The position numbers and the translations under genes were made by a program. Source: Dokdonella immobilis (GTDB taxonomy: Bacteria > Pseudomonadota > Gammaproteobacteria > Xanthomonadales > Rhodanobacteraceae). From it: a stretch of 64,000 nucleotides of DNA. Below, in pieces: positions 35,245-44,099 of the stretch (its first letter is position 1; each line of letters starts with the position of its first letter). The stretch covers positions 1 to 64,000 of the forward strand of contig NZ_FOVF01000006.1 in the NCBI RefSeq assembly GCF_900115085.1. Direction: 5' to 3'. The notes below the pieces were generated by a model. The model searched no databases. It was given only the letters and a program-made list of their open reading frames with translations, and was not told where the DNA came from.

Positions 35245-36201
35245 ATGCCCGTTTCCAGCCTGCCAGTCGCGCGCGCGCTGAATCTGCTCGTCATCAGCGC
35301 CGTCCTGATCGCCTGTGTCGTTCGCGCCGGCAACGCCGAGGCGCGGCGCCGCCTCGACACCGATGCCGATCGCCAGTACATCGTCCACGATGGCATAAAG
35401 CGCAGCTACGTCGTCCGCCTGCCCGCAGCCGCGAGCGATCGCACGCATCGGCTTCCGCTCGTGCTCGTCCTGCATGGCGGTGGCGGCAACGCGACCTTTG
35501 CCGAGTCGATGACCGGCTTCACGCGCGTGGCACAAGCCGAAGGCTTCATCGTGGTCTATCCGGAAGGCACCGGGCGCAGGCCCGGCATGATGCTGACCTG
35601 GAATGCCGGCCACTGCTGCGGCCATGCGATGCGCGGGAACATCGACGACGTCGGCTTCATTCGCGAACTGCTCGATAGCCTGGCCGCGCGCTACCCGGTC
35701 GATCCGCGGCGCATCTACGCAACGGGCATGTCCAACGGCGGCATGATGGTGCACCGGCTCGGCATCGAGCTGTCCGATCGCATCGCCGCGATCGCCCCGG
35801 TCGTGGCCACCGTGTTCGGTGACGAAGCGCGACCCGCACAGGCGGTCTCTGCCTTGATCATCAACGGCCAGCTCGATCGCAACGTCCCGCCCGGCGGCGG
35901 GCCGCCCAGGGATCGCTTCAATGCCTGGGACGGCACGCCAGCCCTGCCAGCCGGGCGCCAGGCCGCGTTCTGGGCTGGCGCGGACCAGTGCGGCAGCGCA
36001 CATGAGTCACGCGATGCGTCTGGCTCGCTGCACCTGACCTACGCCTGCGCGAACGGCAAGGCCGTCGAGAGCTACCTGCTTGCCGACAGTGGCCACGCCT
36101 GGCCCGGCGGCGAGGGCGGCAGACGGCGCGGTGATCAACCCGACACGAGCTTTGACGCCACGGCCGTGATCTGGAACTTCTTCCAAAGCCAGTTCAAGTA
36201 G
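35245..36201 (+). CDS. Secreted PHB depolymerase / feruloyl-esterase family protein (LpqC-like)
   Basis: 318 aa. A signal peptide is at ~10-32. Alpha/beta-hydrolase features are the oxyanion region LVLVLHGGGGNA at ~72-83, the nucleophile Ser163 in GMSNGGMM, an Asp in LIINGQLDRNVPP, and the His in DSGHAWPGGEGG near residue 280. This is the COG3509/LpqC family, which includes extracellular polyhydroxybutyrate depolymerases and feruloyl esterases. Cys residues at HCCGH and DQCGS may form disulfides. The actual substrate cannot be told, and no PHB synthesis genes are nearby. The start is supported by GAGGAAAACCGAC just upstream. Confidence 0.85.
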   Translation: MPVSSLPVARALNLLVISAVLIACVVRAGNAEARRRLDTDADRQYIVHDGIKRSYVVRLPAAASDRTHRLPLVLVLHGGGGNATFAESMTGFTRVAQAEGFIVVYPEGTGRRPGMMLTWNAGHCCGHAMRGNIDDVGFIRELLDSLAARYPVDPRRIYATGMSNGGMMVHRLGIELSDRIAAIAPVVATVFGDEARPAQAVSALIINGQLDRNVPPGGGPPRDRFNAWDGTPALPAGRQAAFWAGADQCGSAHESRDASGSLHLTYACANGKAVESYLLADSGHAWPGGEGGRRRGDQPDTSFDATAVIWNFFQSQFK

Positions 36202-36257
36202 CCCCGGCTGCACGGCCGGCGCGCAACAATGCGTCGAGGAGCACGTATCATTCGCGG

Positions 36258-36752
36258 ATGAACGAACGTGCAGAGCATCTGAAGCGGACCCTGGCCCTCG
36301 AACCGCATGTCGAGGGCGGCCACTACCGCCGTATTTACGAGTCGACCAGCCAGATTCCGTTTGGCCCCGAAGCGCGCGCGCGGGCCACCGCCACCTCGAT
36401 CTACTACCTGCTCGGCGAAGGCGAGGTCAGCCGCTGGCATCGCATCGATGCCGACGAGATCTGGCACTGGTACGAGGGCGATGCGCTCGAGATGCTGCGC
36501 TTCGATCCGCGCGACCGCCAATTCACGCGCCATCGGCTCGGCCCGGTCGACCATGAGACCGCGCCGGTCTTTGTCGTCCCTGCCGGCTGCTGGCAGGCCG
36601 CACGTCCGCTTGGCGAATATGCCCTGGTTGGCTGCACGGTCGCACCCGGCTACGAGTGGCGCGGATTTTCAACGCTCGATGTCGCGCCCGACATCGCGCA
36701 GCTGCTGGCTCGATTCGACCCCACGGGAATGGGAATGCCCCAGGGAATCTGA
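36258..36752 (+). CDS. Cupin-fold protein, DUF985 family
   Basis: 164 aa. The sequence follows the DUF985 pattern: LEPHVEGGHYRRIYES at the N-terminus, TSIYYLLGEGEVSRWHRIDADEIWHWYEGDALEM in the middle (cupin strands with His and Glu), and PAGCWQAARPLGEYALVGCTVAPGYEW at the end. Members are small sugar-binding or isomerase-like proteins of unclear function. No metal-binding role can be proven here. Stand-alone gene, 56 nt after the esterase. Confidence 0.85.
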   Translation: MNERAEHLKRTLALEPHVEGGHYRRIYESTSQIPFGPEARARATATSIYYLLGEGEVSRWHRIDADEIWHWYEGDALEMLRFDPRDRQFTRHRLGPVDHETAPVFVVPAGCWQAARPLGEYALVGCTVAPGYEWRGFSTLDVAPDIAQLLARFDPTGMGMPQGI

Positions 36753-37132
36753 ACAGGCAGTACAGCCGTTACGATACCTGCCTGATCGCGCATCCATCGT
36801 TGCGCCGGCTTGAAGAAACTGCGGGGATGCGCGAGGTGGAGCCACGCAGGCGCCGGTGCCGAGACGGCCGCTCAGTCTGCGTCGACGCGTCGCGATCTGC
36901 ACACGCGCGAGCATCGTGACGTTCGCGCCACATCTCCAGCCCCGCCCGGCGATGCGAAATCCCCGTTGGCTGAAGCACACGGTCGATGCGTTGACGGAAG
37001 CCGCCACGAGTGCCGTATTCAGCGCCGGTCCAGCCGGACAATGCGATCACGTTCTCCTGCGATTCGTGTTTTCCGGCAGAACGGGGCGACCCAACGCCCT
37101 TCCCTCCAGCCCAGTGGATGAGGAGATCGAGC
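36753..37132. other. Gene-free 380-bp stretch
   Basis: No convincing coding frame. Just after the cupin stop, CAGGCAG near 36754-36760 and CTGCCTG near 36777-36783 could pair in a hairpin, without a T run. No promoter of the downstream H1-like gene is clear. Confidence 0.4.
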
Positions 37133-38011
37133 ATGGCAGTTGCAAAGAAGGCGGGAAAAGCAAAAAAGGCAGTTACGGCACGGAAGGTCGCCGGCAAGAA
37201 GGTCGCCGGCAAGAAGGTCGCCGGCAAGAAGGCCGCGGCGAAGAAGGCGCCGGCAAGAAAGGCGCCGGCCAGGAAAACCCCTGCAAAGGCACCAGCCAGG
37301 AAGACGCCCGCACCTGCCAAGGCGCCTGCGAAGACGGTGCCTGCCAAGAAGGCGCCGGCGCGGAAGGTGCCCGCCAAGAAGGCTCCTGCGAAGAAGGCTC
37401 CTGCGAAGAAGTCACCTGCCAGGAAATCTCCTGCCAGGAAAGCGCCCGCAAAGAAGACCCCTGCGCGCAAGTCGCCGACGAGCAAACGGCCGGTCGGCAA
37501 GGCCGTGGCTGCGCCCCCTGCCCGCAAGTCCCCGACCCGCAAGGCAACGGGCAAGACTACGCCGACAAAAAGACCCGGAGCCCGTCGCACCGCGCCGGGC
37601 ACGAGCACACCGTCCGCCGGCGCCGGATCGAAACCCGAAGTCACAAAGGCAGCATCCGCAGCGCCGCCCTCTTCGCCCCCCGCCGCAGACAGCGCACGCA
37701 AGACGGCGGCACCACCGAAGCGCGAGGAGAGACCCGCGGAACACTCGCGCGCGTCGGCCGAACCATCGGCGATCACCCCCGACGAAGCCGCGGCACAGAT
37801 CCGCGCCCTGCTCGAAGCCAAGAAAGCCCGCGTGCGCCAGGGCCCGCACTGGCCCGGCGCGGAATCCCATGGCGGAGCCCACGGTCGAAGCGCGACCGGG
37901 GACCATCCGGCGCCGCACGAATCGGCCATGGGCACCCATTCTTCGACCGCCAACCCAGGCGCGGTCGGCAAGCACAGTCGGGTCGATCCGGGAAAACGTG
38001 GCAACCGCTGA
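37133..38011 (+). CDS. Lys/Pro/Ala-rich histone H1-like protein
   Basis: 292 aa. The N-terminal ~190 residues are repeats of KKAPA, RKAPA, RKSP and TPAK units, closer to the AlgP/AlgR3 type than the KKA-type protein at 3994-4689. The C-terminal ~100 residues are Ser/Pro/Ala-rich, then end with a short conserved-looking domain (SAITPDEAAAQIRALLEAKKARV, here described only by its ends) and a His/Gly/Ser tail. The start at 37133 (MAVAKKAGKAKK) has AGGAG 7 nt before it; the frame is open to 37010 without support. A DNA-compacting or regulatory role is assumed from composition. Repeat number probably varies between strains. Confidence 0.75.
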   Translation: MAVAKKAGKAKKAVTARKVAGKKVAGKKVAGKKAAAKKAPARKAPARKTPAKAPARKTPAPAKAPAKTVPAKKAPARKVPAKKAPAKKAPAKKSPARKSPARKAPAKKTPARKSPTSKRPVGKAVAAPPARKSPTRKATGKTTPTKRPGARRTAPGTSTPSAGAGSKPEVTKAASAAPPSSPPAADSARKTAAPPKREERPAEHSRASAEPSAITPDEAAAQIRALLEAKKARVRQGPHWPGAESHGGAHGRSATGDHPAPHESAMGTHSSTANPGAVGKHSRVDPGKRGNR

Positions 38012-38310
38012 CCGGCGAAGCAGCGGATCGTGGCGCGGGTCGTGGCGACCGAGGGCGGCGCCGCCCGCCATCGCCGGTCCTGTCCAGCAAGGATCTGAAC
38101 GCGTCGCGCGGCCGCCCTGACATTCGGAAGACCCGCTACCGATGCCGGTTGATGGCCTTGAAGATCCGCGCCGGGCCTGGAGCGCGCCTTCGGGATGCCA
38201 GGGTCTCCTCCCCGGATCGACCGGTCAGGGGATCAATCGGTCAGGCGACCACGTCCGCGCGCAGAGCCTGGTCGCCGACGTGAAGGACGCGCTACCTGTC
38301 GGGACGCTCG
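38012..38310. other. Intergenic, perfect 14-bp palindrome only
   Basis: Between converging genes. A GGGCGGCGCCGCCC palindrome at 38053-38066 lies ~40 nt after the H1-like stop and may act as a hairpin, with no T run after it. A CGGTCAGG direct repeat occurs near 38221-38246. No gene seen. Confidence 0.4.
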
Positions 38311-38604
38311 CTAGTCAGACGGATCCTCGACCTCGAGCCCGATCGCCATTGCATGTGCGCAGGCTTCCGCCACTTCGAGCGCGCGTCGCAGCCCGGTTTC
38401 GTTGCCCGCCTCGACAAGCACCAGATGGCTACCGGGCCCGATGTCGTCGGGCAGACCGGCCGAACTCGAATCGGGGTCATCCATGTGTGGCATCAGGTCG
38501 GCGATTTCCTCGACCGATTCGACTCCCTGCAGGGCGGCGATCCGATTGATCAGGGCAGCGGTGTCGTCTTCGCTCGCGGTCAAGCGCATTCGCAGGTTGG
38601 CCAT
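38311..38604 (-). CDS. Conserved hypothetical small acidic protein
   Basis: 97 aa with a clear AGGAG upstream of the ATG at 38604. The sequence alternates hydrophobic strands and helices: ANLRMRLTASEDDTAALINRI, then VESVEEIADLMPH, an acidic loop, and GSHLVLVEAGNETGLRRALEVAEACAHAMAIGLEVED. This looks like a compact alpha/beta fold of ferredoxin-like type. I do not recognise a named family. It is encoded on the minus strand downstream of the ubiquinone genes, separated by 77 nt. The frame is open far upstream but the extension is antisense noise. Confidence 0.65.
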   Translation of the reverse strand: MANLRMRLTASEDDTAALINRIAALQGVESVEEIADLMPHMDDPDSSSAGLPDDIGPGSHLVLVEAGNETGLRRALEVAEACAHAMAIGLEVEDPSD

Positions 38605-38681
38605 GGCAGTCTCCTGATTGGACAGGCCACCAGTAAAACGCATCGCGCCGTAATCGCGGCGTAACGGGGCATCGACGGCGA

Positions 38682-39881
38682 CTACAGGCGGCCTGCGGCG
38701 GCGTCGCCGAGCAGGTGCTTGAGCGGGCCGATTCGATCGACGAGGGAGAGGGCCAGTCCGCGTGCCGCCGCCAACGGCATGGCCTTGGAGCCGAAGCTGC
38801 GCTCGATCAGGTCGAGGCTGTGCGCGGCCAGGGTATTTTCGCTGCGTCGCTCGCGCTCGTAGCGGCGCAGCACGTGCGCCGCACCCGGATCGCCACCGCG
38901 CTGTTTCGCGTGGGTGAGCAAGGTGACCAGACAGCGCACGTCGCGCAATCCGAGATTCAGGCCCTGGCCGGCCAGCGGATGGACTGCATGGGCCGCGTCG
39001 CCGATCAGGACACAGCGACCGGCCACGTGGCGTTCGGCCAGGCGCAGCCGCAGCGGGAACGCGTGCCGTGGACTCGCTGAAACAATCGCACCGAGACGGA
39101 AATCGAAGGCGCAGCCGAGTTCGGCGCGGAACGCCGAATCGTCGAGCGCAAGCAGGCGAGCGGCATCCTCGTCGGGTCGCGACCAGACGATCGAACTGCG
39201 TCCATCGGCGAGCGGCAGGAACGCCAGTGGACCACCCGGCTGGAAGCGTTGCCACGCAGTTGCCTCGTGCGACCGCTCGGTACCGACATGGGCGACGATG
39301 GCGCGCTGGCCGTAATCGCGATCGCGCGTGCCGATGCCGAGGCGCCGACGCATCGGCGAGGCTGCACCATCGGCGGCGATCAGTAGGCGCGTCCGCAGAC
39401 GCGTGCCATCGGCCAGGGCGACCGCGACCCCTTCATGGTCGTTGTCGATCGCCACGACTTCGGCCGGGCACAGCAGCCGGGCCGGATTTCCGCTGGCGGA
39501 TGATGCATTCAGGGTGCGCCACAGGACGTGCTGCAACAGGCGGTTCTCGACGATCCAGCCGAGTGCCGCCTCGCCGCGATCCGCGGCGTCGAACGTCAGC
39601 GCGCCGGGCGCCAGCGCATCCCAGACGCGCATGCGCCGATAAGCGCTCGCACGCGCGTCGAGGACGCTGGACCAGACGCCGAGTTCGTCGAGCAGGCTGG
39701 CGGAATCCGGAGCCAGGGCGACCACGCGCGGATCCACCTCGTCATCGGCCCGCCACTCCATCGGCGACCGGGTTTCGACGAGGGTCACACCAAAGCCGGC
39801 GCGGACCAGGGCCAGGGCCGTGGCCGACCCGGCGACACCCGCACCGACGACGATGACATCGAGCTCCTGGCGCCGGCTCAT
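38682..39881 (-). CDS. UbiH/UbiI (VisC)-family FAD hydroxylase
   Basis: 399 aa. FAD-binding GxGxxG in VIVVGAGVAGSATALALVRAG, the DG motif LIAADGAASPMRRRLGIG, and the GD motif CVLIGDAAHAVHPLAGQGLN, the last being the ubiquinone-hydroxylase signature. The substrate-domain stretch ATAWQRFQPGGPLAFLPL is of the UbiI/VisC kind. It performs one ring hydroxylation in ubiquinone synthesis. The start at 39881 is picked because it gives an ATGA overlap with the upstream ubiH-like stop; the alternative at 39896 adds five residues. The assigned carbon (C5 or other) is not certain. Confidence 0.9.
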   Translation of the reverse strand: MSRRQELDVIVVGAGVAGSATALALVRAGFGVTLVETRSPMEWRADDEVDPRVVALAPDSASLLDELGVWSSVLDARASAYRRMRVWDALAPGALTFDAADRGEAALGWIVENRLLQHVLWRTLNASSASGNPARLLCPAEVVAIDNDHEGVAVALADGTRLRTRLLIAADGAASPMRRRLGIGTRDRDYGQRAIVAHVGTERSHEATAWQRFQPGGPLAFLPLADGRSSIVWSRPDEDAARLLALDDSAFRAELGCAFDFRLGAIVSASPRHAFPLRLRLAERHVAGRCVLIGDAAHAVHPLAGQGLNLGLRDVRCLVTLLTHAKQRGGDPGAAHVLRRYERERRSENTLAAHSLDLIERSFGSKAMPLAAARGLALSLVDRIGPLKHLLGDAAAGRL

Positions 39882-41092
39882 CGGCTCAGCGCCCATTGCG
39901 AGACATCGCCGCGAAAGCCCATGCCGCGCAGGGCCATGCGTCGCTTCAGCGGCGCCAATCGATCGAGTGCGACGAAGCCGAGCGAGCGCATGACGCGCAG
40001 CGGCAGGAAGTCATTGCCCATCAGGCGCACCAGATCGTCGCTGAATGCGGTGGTCGCCTCGCGATCCGGGGTACGCCGCGCGACATGGGCCGCGAGCAGT
40101 TCGGCGCCACCGGGATCGGTCCCGGCCTGCTGGGCCTCGACGAGCAATTCGGAAAGGGTCAGCGCATCGCGCAGACCGAGATTGAAACCTTGCGCACCGA
40201 GCGGGTGCACGGTCTGCGCGGCATTGCCGACCAGCACGCAGCGCGGCGCGGTCAGCGCTTCGGCGAGCACACGCGTCAGTGGATAAGGCTTGCGTCGACC
40301 CGGGCGACTGAGGCGTCCGGCGCGATAACCGAAGCGCGCATGCACGAGTTCGACGAAGGCGGCATCGTCGAGTCCGGCAACGCGTTCGGCGTCGGCGGCG
40401 GGCACGCTGAGGACGAGCCCGGCGCGATGCTGTCCCAGCGGCAGCAGGGCAACCGGACCGGAATCGGTGAAGCGCTCGTAGGCCATGCCGTCGAGGGCGC
40501 GGTCGGTGGTCACGGTGGTGACGAAGGCGCATTGCGCGTAGTCGGTACGCCGGGTGCCAATGCCGAAATGCCCGCGCACGAAGGATTCGGTGCCATCCGC
40601 GCCCACCAGCAGCCGCGTCGACATGCGGCGCTCCTCGTCGCCCGCACGCACGGTCACCTCGACCGCATCGTCCTGCGATTCCAGCGCCATGACCTGGGCC
40701 GGCGCGATGCGCGTGAGGGCGCTGCATTCATCGAGCCGATGCAGCAGGGCATTGCCGAGTTCGCGTGCGGGCAACACCGCACCGAAGGCCGGCAGGCCAA
40801 GCGCCGCGGCATCGAGATGCACGGCGCCGAAATCACCGTACCGGCTGACATGGATGCGCCCGATCGGCGTCGCCTGGTCGCCGGTGTGCGCCCAGACGCC
40901 GAGCGCCTGCAGCGCATTGATGCTGGCTCGCGCCAGGGCCAGGTTGCGCTCGTCGTAGCTTGGCTGGTCGGCGACCCTCGGCATCGCCGCTTCGACCAGG
41001 GCGACGCGATAGCCGCAACCCTCCAGCGCGATCGCCAGGCTCGAACCGACCAGGCCGCCGCCGACGATGACGATGTCGAATCTGTCGCTCAT
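39878..41092 (-). CDS. ubiH: 2-octaprenyl-6-methoxyphenol hydroxylase-like protein
   Basis: 404 aa. FAD motif FDIVIVGGGLVGSSLAIAL at the N-terminus, the middle LLVGADGTESFVRGHFGIG, and the late CVLVGNAAQTVHPLGAQGFNLG. An Asn replaces the usual Asp in that GD motif, as seen in many UbiH proteins. YERFTDSGPVALLPL is a UbiH-type substrate segment. Adds a hydroxyl to the ubiquinone ring at the inner membrane. The start at 41092 (MSDRFDIV) is preferred over the frame opening at 41251 because the Rossmann fold begins at once. First gene of a coupled pair with the UbiI/VisC-like gene. Confidence 0.9.
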   Translation of the reverse strand: MSDRFDIVIVGGGLVGSSLAIALEGCGYRVALVEAAMPRVADQPSYDERNLALARASINALQALGVWAHTGDQATPIGRIHVSRYGDFGAVHLDAAALGLPAFGAVLPARELGNALLHRLDECSALTRIAPAQVMALESQDDAVEVTVRAGDEERRMSTRLLVGADGTESFVRGHFGIGTRRTDYAQCAFVTTVTTDRALDGMAYERFTDSGPVALLPLGQHRAGLVLSVPAADAERVAGLDDAAFVELVHARFGYRAGRLSRPGRRKPYPLTRVLAEALTAPRCVLVGNAAQTVHPLGAQGFNLGLRDALTLSELLVEAQQAGTDPGGAELLAAHVARRTPDREATTAFSDDLVRLMGNDFLPLRVMRSLGFVALDRLAPLKRRMALRGMGFRGDVSQWALSR

Positions 41093-41304
41093 GCGCACAT
41101 GATAAGGGCAAACAGGACACGGGAATCGACGCGGCGGCGGTACGGAAGTCGCTGCGGGCGCTTCCACTGCACCGGGGCCGATTCCGATTCCGTGCGCCTG
41201 CAACGCGCTGCCCGGTGGTGCGATCGACAGCGCGTCCGCGGCTCGCTGCACACGAGTCGCGCTGCGATGCTAGGCTGCAGCGCTCATCCAACTCGCCTGC
41301 ACGC

Positions 41305-41910
41305 ATGGATCTGATCCTCGTCCGCCATGGCCGCACCGACGCCGATCCCGGGCTTTGCCTCGGGCACGCCGATGTGCCGCTGTCCTCGCGCGGCTTCACC
41401 GACATCCAGAAGCTGGCGACGACCTGGAGCGGTCCGGCACCGCGCTTCCTGTTTTCCAGCGACCTGCGCCGGGCCCAGCAGTCGGCGCAGATCTTCGCCT
41501 CGGCATTCGCGATCGAACCGCTCGCCGACGCACGCCTGCGCGAGGCCGATTTCGGGCGCTGGAACGGGCGCCACTGGAACGAGATCATCAAGGCCGAAGG
41601 TGCCGATTACCGCCATTGGCTCGACAACTGGGTGATCCAGGAAGCGCCCGACGGCGAGAGCTTCGCCGACGTCGTGCGCCGCACCGGCGCGTGGCTGGCG
41701 GCCCTGATCGGCTCGACCGGCGCCGACGATTGCGTGCTCGCGATCGCCCATGCCGGTTCGATCCGCGCCCTGCTCTGCCATGCGCTCGGCCTGCCGCCGG
41801 ATCGCGCCCTGGCGATCGGCATCGACGAGGCGCGCGCCTGCCGCCTGCGCTGCGCCAATCGCCAATTCGAAGTGCGCTACATGAACGCGGCGCGGTTCGA
41901 GGCCGAATAG
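41305..41910 (+). CDS. Histidine phosphatase, possible alpha-ribazole phosphatase (CobC-like)
   Basis: 201 aa. Phosphoglycerate-mutase fold with catalytic LVRHGRTD at the N-terminus, CLGHADVPLSSRG, SSDLRRAQQSA, a Glu in LREADFGRWNGRHWNEI, and the second His in IAHAGSIRALL. The GRWNGRHWNEI segment is typical of the CobC branch, which removes phosphate from alpha-ribazole-5'-phosphate (or the cobalamin phosphate) in nucleotide-loop assembly. The BtuM-like and adenosyltransferase genes just downstream support that role. A general phosphatase cannot be excluded. Confidence 0.72.
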   Translation: MDLILVRHGRTDADPGLCLGHADVPLSSRGFTDIQKLATTWSGPAPRFLFSSDLRRAQQSAQIFASAFAIEPLADARLREADFGRWNGRHWNEIIKAEGADYRHWLDNWVIQEAPDGESFADVVRRTGAWLAALIGSTGADDCVLAIAHAGSIRALLCHALGLPPDRALAIGIDEARACRLRCANRQFEVRYMNAARFEAE

Positions 41911-42003
41911 GGCCCGGCATCGACGTCTCCTGCAGCTCCCGGGCGCGACCTGATCGAGGTTCCGGGCTAAGATAGTGGCTGCGTTCTCCCCGGAATTCGT
42001 GAC

Positions 42004-42600
42004 ATGACCCTGACCAAGCCGCAGCAAGCCGGCATCTTCCTCGTCCTCGCCGTGATCATGGCGGGCACGCGCATCAACCACTTCGGTGCCCTGCCCGATG
42101 CCAGCTGGGCGGTGTTCTTCGCCGCCGGCTTCTACCTGCGCGGGTCGATGCGCTGGGCCTTCCCGCTGCTGATGGCTCTGGCCGTGCTGGTCGATTTCCT
42201 CGTCATCAACGGCCAGGGCCTCGATTTCTGGAGTCACTACTGCGTGTCGGCTGCGTACTGGTTCCTGCTGCCGGCCTATGCGGCGATGTGGGCCGGTGGC
42301 GCCCTGCTGCGCGCCCGTTCGCATGGCCTCGGCCTGCGCACGCTGGGCTGGCTGTGCGTCAGCCTGGTCGGCGCCGCCAGCGTCTGCTTCCTGGTCAGCA
42401 ACGGCAGTTTCTACTGGCTCAGCGACAGCGTGACCGCGCCGAGCGCGAGCGGCTGGCTGCAGAACATGGCCGACTGGTACCTGCCCTACCTGCGCACGAC
42501 CGCGGCCTATGCCGGCGCTGCCGCCGTGGTCCACCTGATCGGCGCGCGCTGGCTGCGCGGGCTCGCCGAGGCGCCGCTCGCAAGCGGGCGACGTGGGTAA
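42004..42600 (+). CDS. BtuM-like cobalamin transporter, solitary ECF S-component type (DUF6580)
   Basis: 198 aa with six hydrophobic segments. The opening IMAGTRINHFGALPDASWAVFFAAGFYL and the next helix WAFPLLMALAVLVDFLVI match the DUF6580/BtuM pattern as I recall it. Cys80 (in WSHYC) is at the same residue number as the cobalt-coordinating Cys reported for Thiobacillus denitrificans BtuM, where it helps remove cyanide from cyanocobalamin. It overlaps the start of the PduO-type adenosyltransferase by 8 nt, so import and adenosylation would be coexpressed. No cobalamin riboswitch is seen in the 93-bp upstream gap; TAAGAT near 41969 could be a -10 element. Confidence 0.7.
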   Translation: MTLTKPQQAGIFLVLAVIMAGTRINHFGALPDASWAVFFAAGFYLRGSMRWAFPLLMALAVLVDFLVINGQGLDFWSHYCVSAAYWFLLPAYAAMWAGGALLRARSHGLGLRTLGWLCVSLVGAASVCFLVSNGSFYWLSDSVTAPSASGWLQNMADWYLPYLRTTAAYAGAAAVVHLIGARWLRGLAEAPLASGRRG

Positions 42601-43147
42601 CCGTCTCTCGAAAATCTACACGCGCACGGGCGACGACGGCAGCACCGGACTCGGCGACGGTTCGCGCGTCGCCAAGGATTCGGCCCGCGTCAACGCCTAC
42701 GGCTGCGTGGACGAACTGAACAGCGCCGTGGGCATCGTCCTCGCCTGCGAGGTCCCGGACGCGGTTCGCCACGTGCTGGTCCGCGTCCAGCACGAGCTGT
42801 TCAATCTCGGTGGCGAGTTGTGCATTCCGGGCATGGGCCTGGTCGAGGAATCCGCGATCGGCCATCTCGAACAGGACCTGGACACCTTCAACGAGGACCT
42901 GCCGGCGCTCAAGGAATTCATCCTGCCGGGTGGCGGCATGGCTGCCGCGCAGTGCCATCTTGCCCGCACCATCGCCCGCCGCGCCGAACGCGAAGTCGTC
43001 GCGCTGTCGCGCATCGAGACGGTGCGTGGCGAGGCAATGCGCTATCTGAACCGGCTCTCGGACCTGCTCTTCGTGATTGCCCGTGTGCTGGCGCGCGCCT
43101 CGGCGCATGGCGAGGTGCTGTGGCAGCACGAGCGCGTCAAACGCTAG
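42593..43147 (+). CDS. Cob(I)alamin adenosyltransferase, PduO type
   Basis: 184 aa beginning at a GTG that overlaps the preceding stop. N-terminal KIYTRTGDDGSTGLGDG is the ATP-binding loop. YGCVDELNSAVG, the helix RRAEREVVAL and YLNRLSDLLFVIAR are the further PduO/MMAB signatures, with Arg/Glu contacts for ATP. Transfers adenosyl from ATP to cob(I)alamin, producing the cofactor used by NrdJ. Forms trimers in known relatives. Probably cotranscribed with the BtuM-like gene and followed after 25 nt by the deacetylase-family gene. Confidence 0.94.
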   Translation: MGNRLSKIYTRTGDDGSTGLGDGSRVAKDSARVNAYGCVDELNSAVGIVLACEVPDAVRHVLVRVQHELFNLGGELCIPGMGLVEESAIGHLEQDLDTFNEDLPALKEFILPGGGMAAAQCHLARTIARRAEREVVALSRIETVRGEAMRYLNRLSDLLFVIARVLARASAHGEVLWQHERVKR

Positions 43148-43172
43148 CCAAGACCGCGGAACGCGCCCCCCG

Positions 43173-44099
43173 ATGAAGGTCGACGTCTACACGCACGAAG
43201 CCTGCCTGCGCCACGACACCGGTCCCGGCCATCCGGAATCGCAGACGCGACTGCGCGCCGTGCTGCAGGCGCTGGAGGATCCGGCCTGTCCGCACGTGCA
43301 GCGGCACGAGGCACCGCGCGCCAGCCACGAACAGCTCCAGCGCGTGCACAGCGCCGCGCATGTCGGCCATGTCCTTTCGGCATCGCCGGAAACCGGCCAT
43401 CATCACCTCGATGCCGACACGGTGATCTGCGCGGACTCGGTCGAAGCAGCGCTGCGCGCGGCCGGGGCGGTATGTGCCGCGGTCGACGCGGTCATGATGA
43501 CGTCCTCGCGCCGCGCCTTCTGCGCCGTGCGCCCGCCTGGCCATCACGCCACGCGTGACGCGGCGATGGGCTTCTGCCTGTTCAACAACGTCGCCATCGG
43601 CGCGGCCCAGGCCATCGCCGTGCATGGGCTGGAACGCGTCGCGATCGTGGACTTCGATGTCCACCATGGCAACGGCACGGCCGACATCTTCCAGGCCGAC
43701 GCCCGGGTCCTCTATGCGTCGAGCCACCAGTCGCCCCTGTATCCGGGCACCGGGGCACGTGGCGAACGTGGCGTCGGCAACCTGGTCAACACGCCCTTGC
43801 CGGCCGGCGCCGGCTCGGCCGAATTCCGCGAGGCCTTTGAAACGATCCTGCTGCCCGCGCTCGACGCATTCGCGCCGCAACTGGTACTGGTTTCGGCGGG
43901 CTTCGATGCGCATCGACTCGATCCGCTGGCCAATCTGAGCCTCGACAGCGAGGACTATGGCTGGGTCACCGACCAGTTGATCGCGCTGGCCGAGCGCCAC
44001 GCTTCGGGCCGGCTCGTGTCGAGCCTGGAGGGCGGTTACAGCCTCAATGCCCTGCGCGAATCGACGATCGCCCACCTGCGCGCCTTGTCGGCGGCATGA
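43173..44099 (+). CDS. Histone deacetylase family protein (class II/HDAC-like)
   Basis: 308 aa. Zn-dependent deacetylase fold: RPPGHHA (the two active-site His), FCLFNNVAIGA, the metal ligands in VDFDVHHGNGT, SAGFDAH (another Asp), and the catalytic-face loop LEGGYSLNAL. Length matches bacterial acetylpolyamine amidohydrolase/acetoin-utilisation-type members. Likely substrates are acetylated lysines or polyamines; not decidable from sequence. The start at 43173 is the first ATG of the domain. The stop overlaps the lptD start (ATGA), so it is coupled to an outer-membrane assembly gene with no obvious functional link. Confidence 0.92.
   Translation: MKVDVYTHEACLRHDTGPGHPESQTRLRAVLQALEDPACPHVQRHEAPRASHEQLQRVHSAAHVGHVLSASPETGHHHLDADTVICADSVEAALRAAGAVCAAVDAVMMTSSRRAFCAVRPPGHHATRDAAMGFCLFNNVAIGAAQAIAVHGLERVAIVDFDVHHGNGTADIFQADARVLYASSHQSPLYPGTGARGERGVGNLVNTPLPAGAGSAEFREAFETILLPALDAFAPQLVLVSAGFDAHRLDPLANLSLDSEDYGWVTDQLIALAERHASGRLVSSLEGGYSLNALRESTIAHLRALSAA

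Noticed and set aside
38053-38066. Terminator after the second H1-like gene
   Set aside because: A perfect palindrome but no loop and no T run, so termination is unsupported.
41911-42003. Cobalamin riboswitch upstream of the BtuM-like gene
   Set aside because: Only 93 bp available and no B12 box seen.
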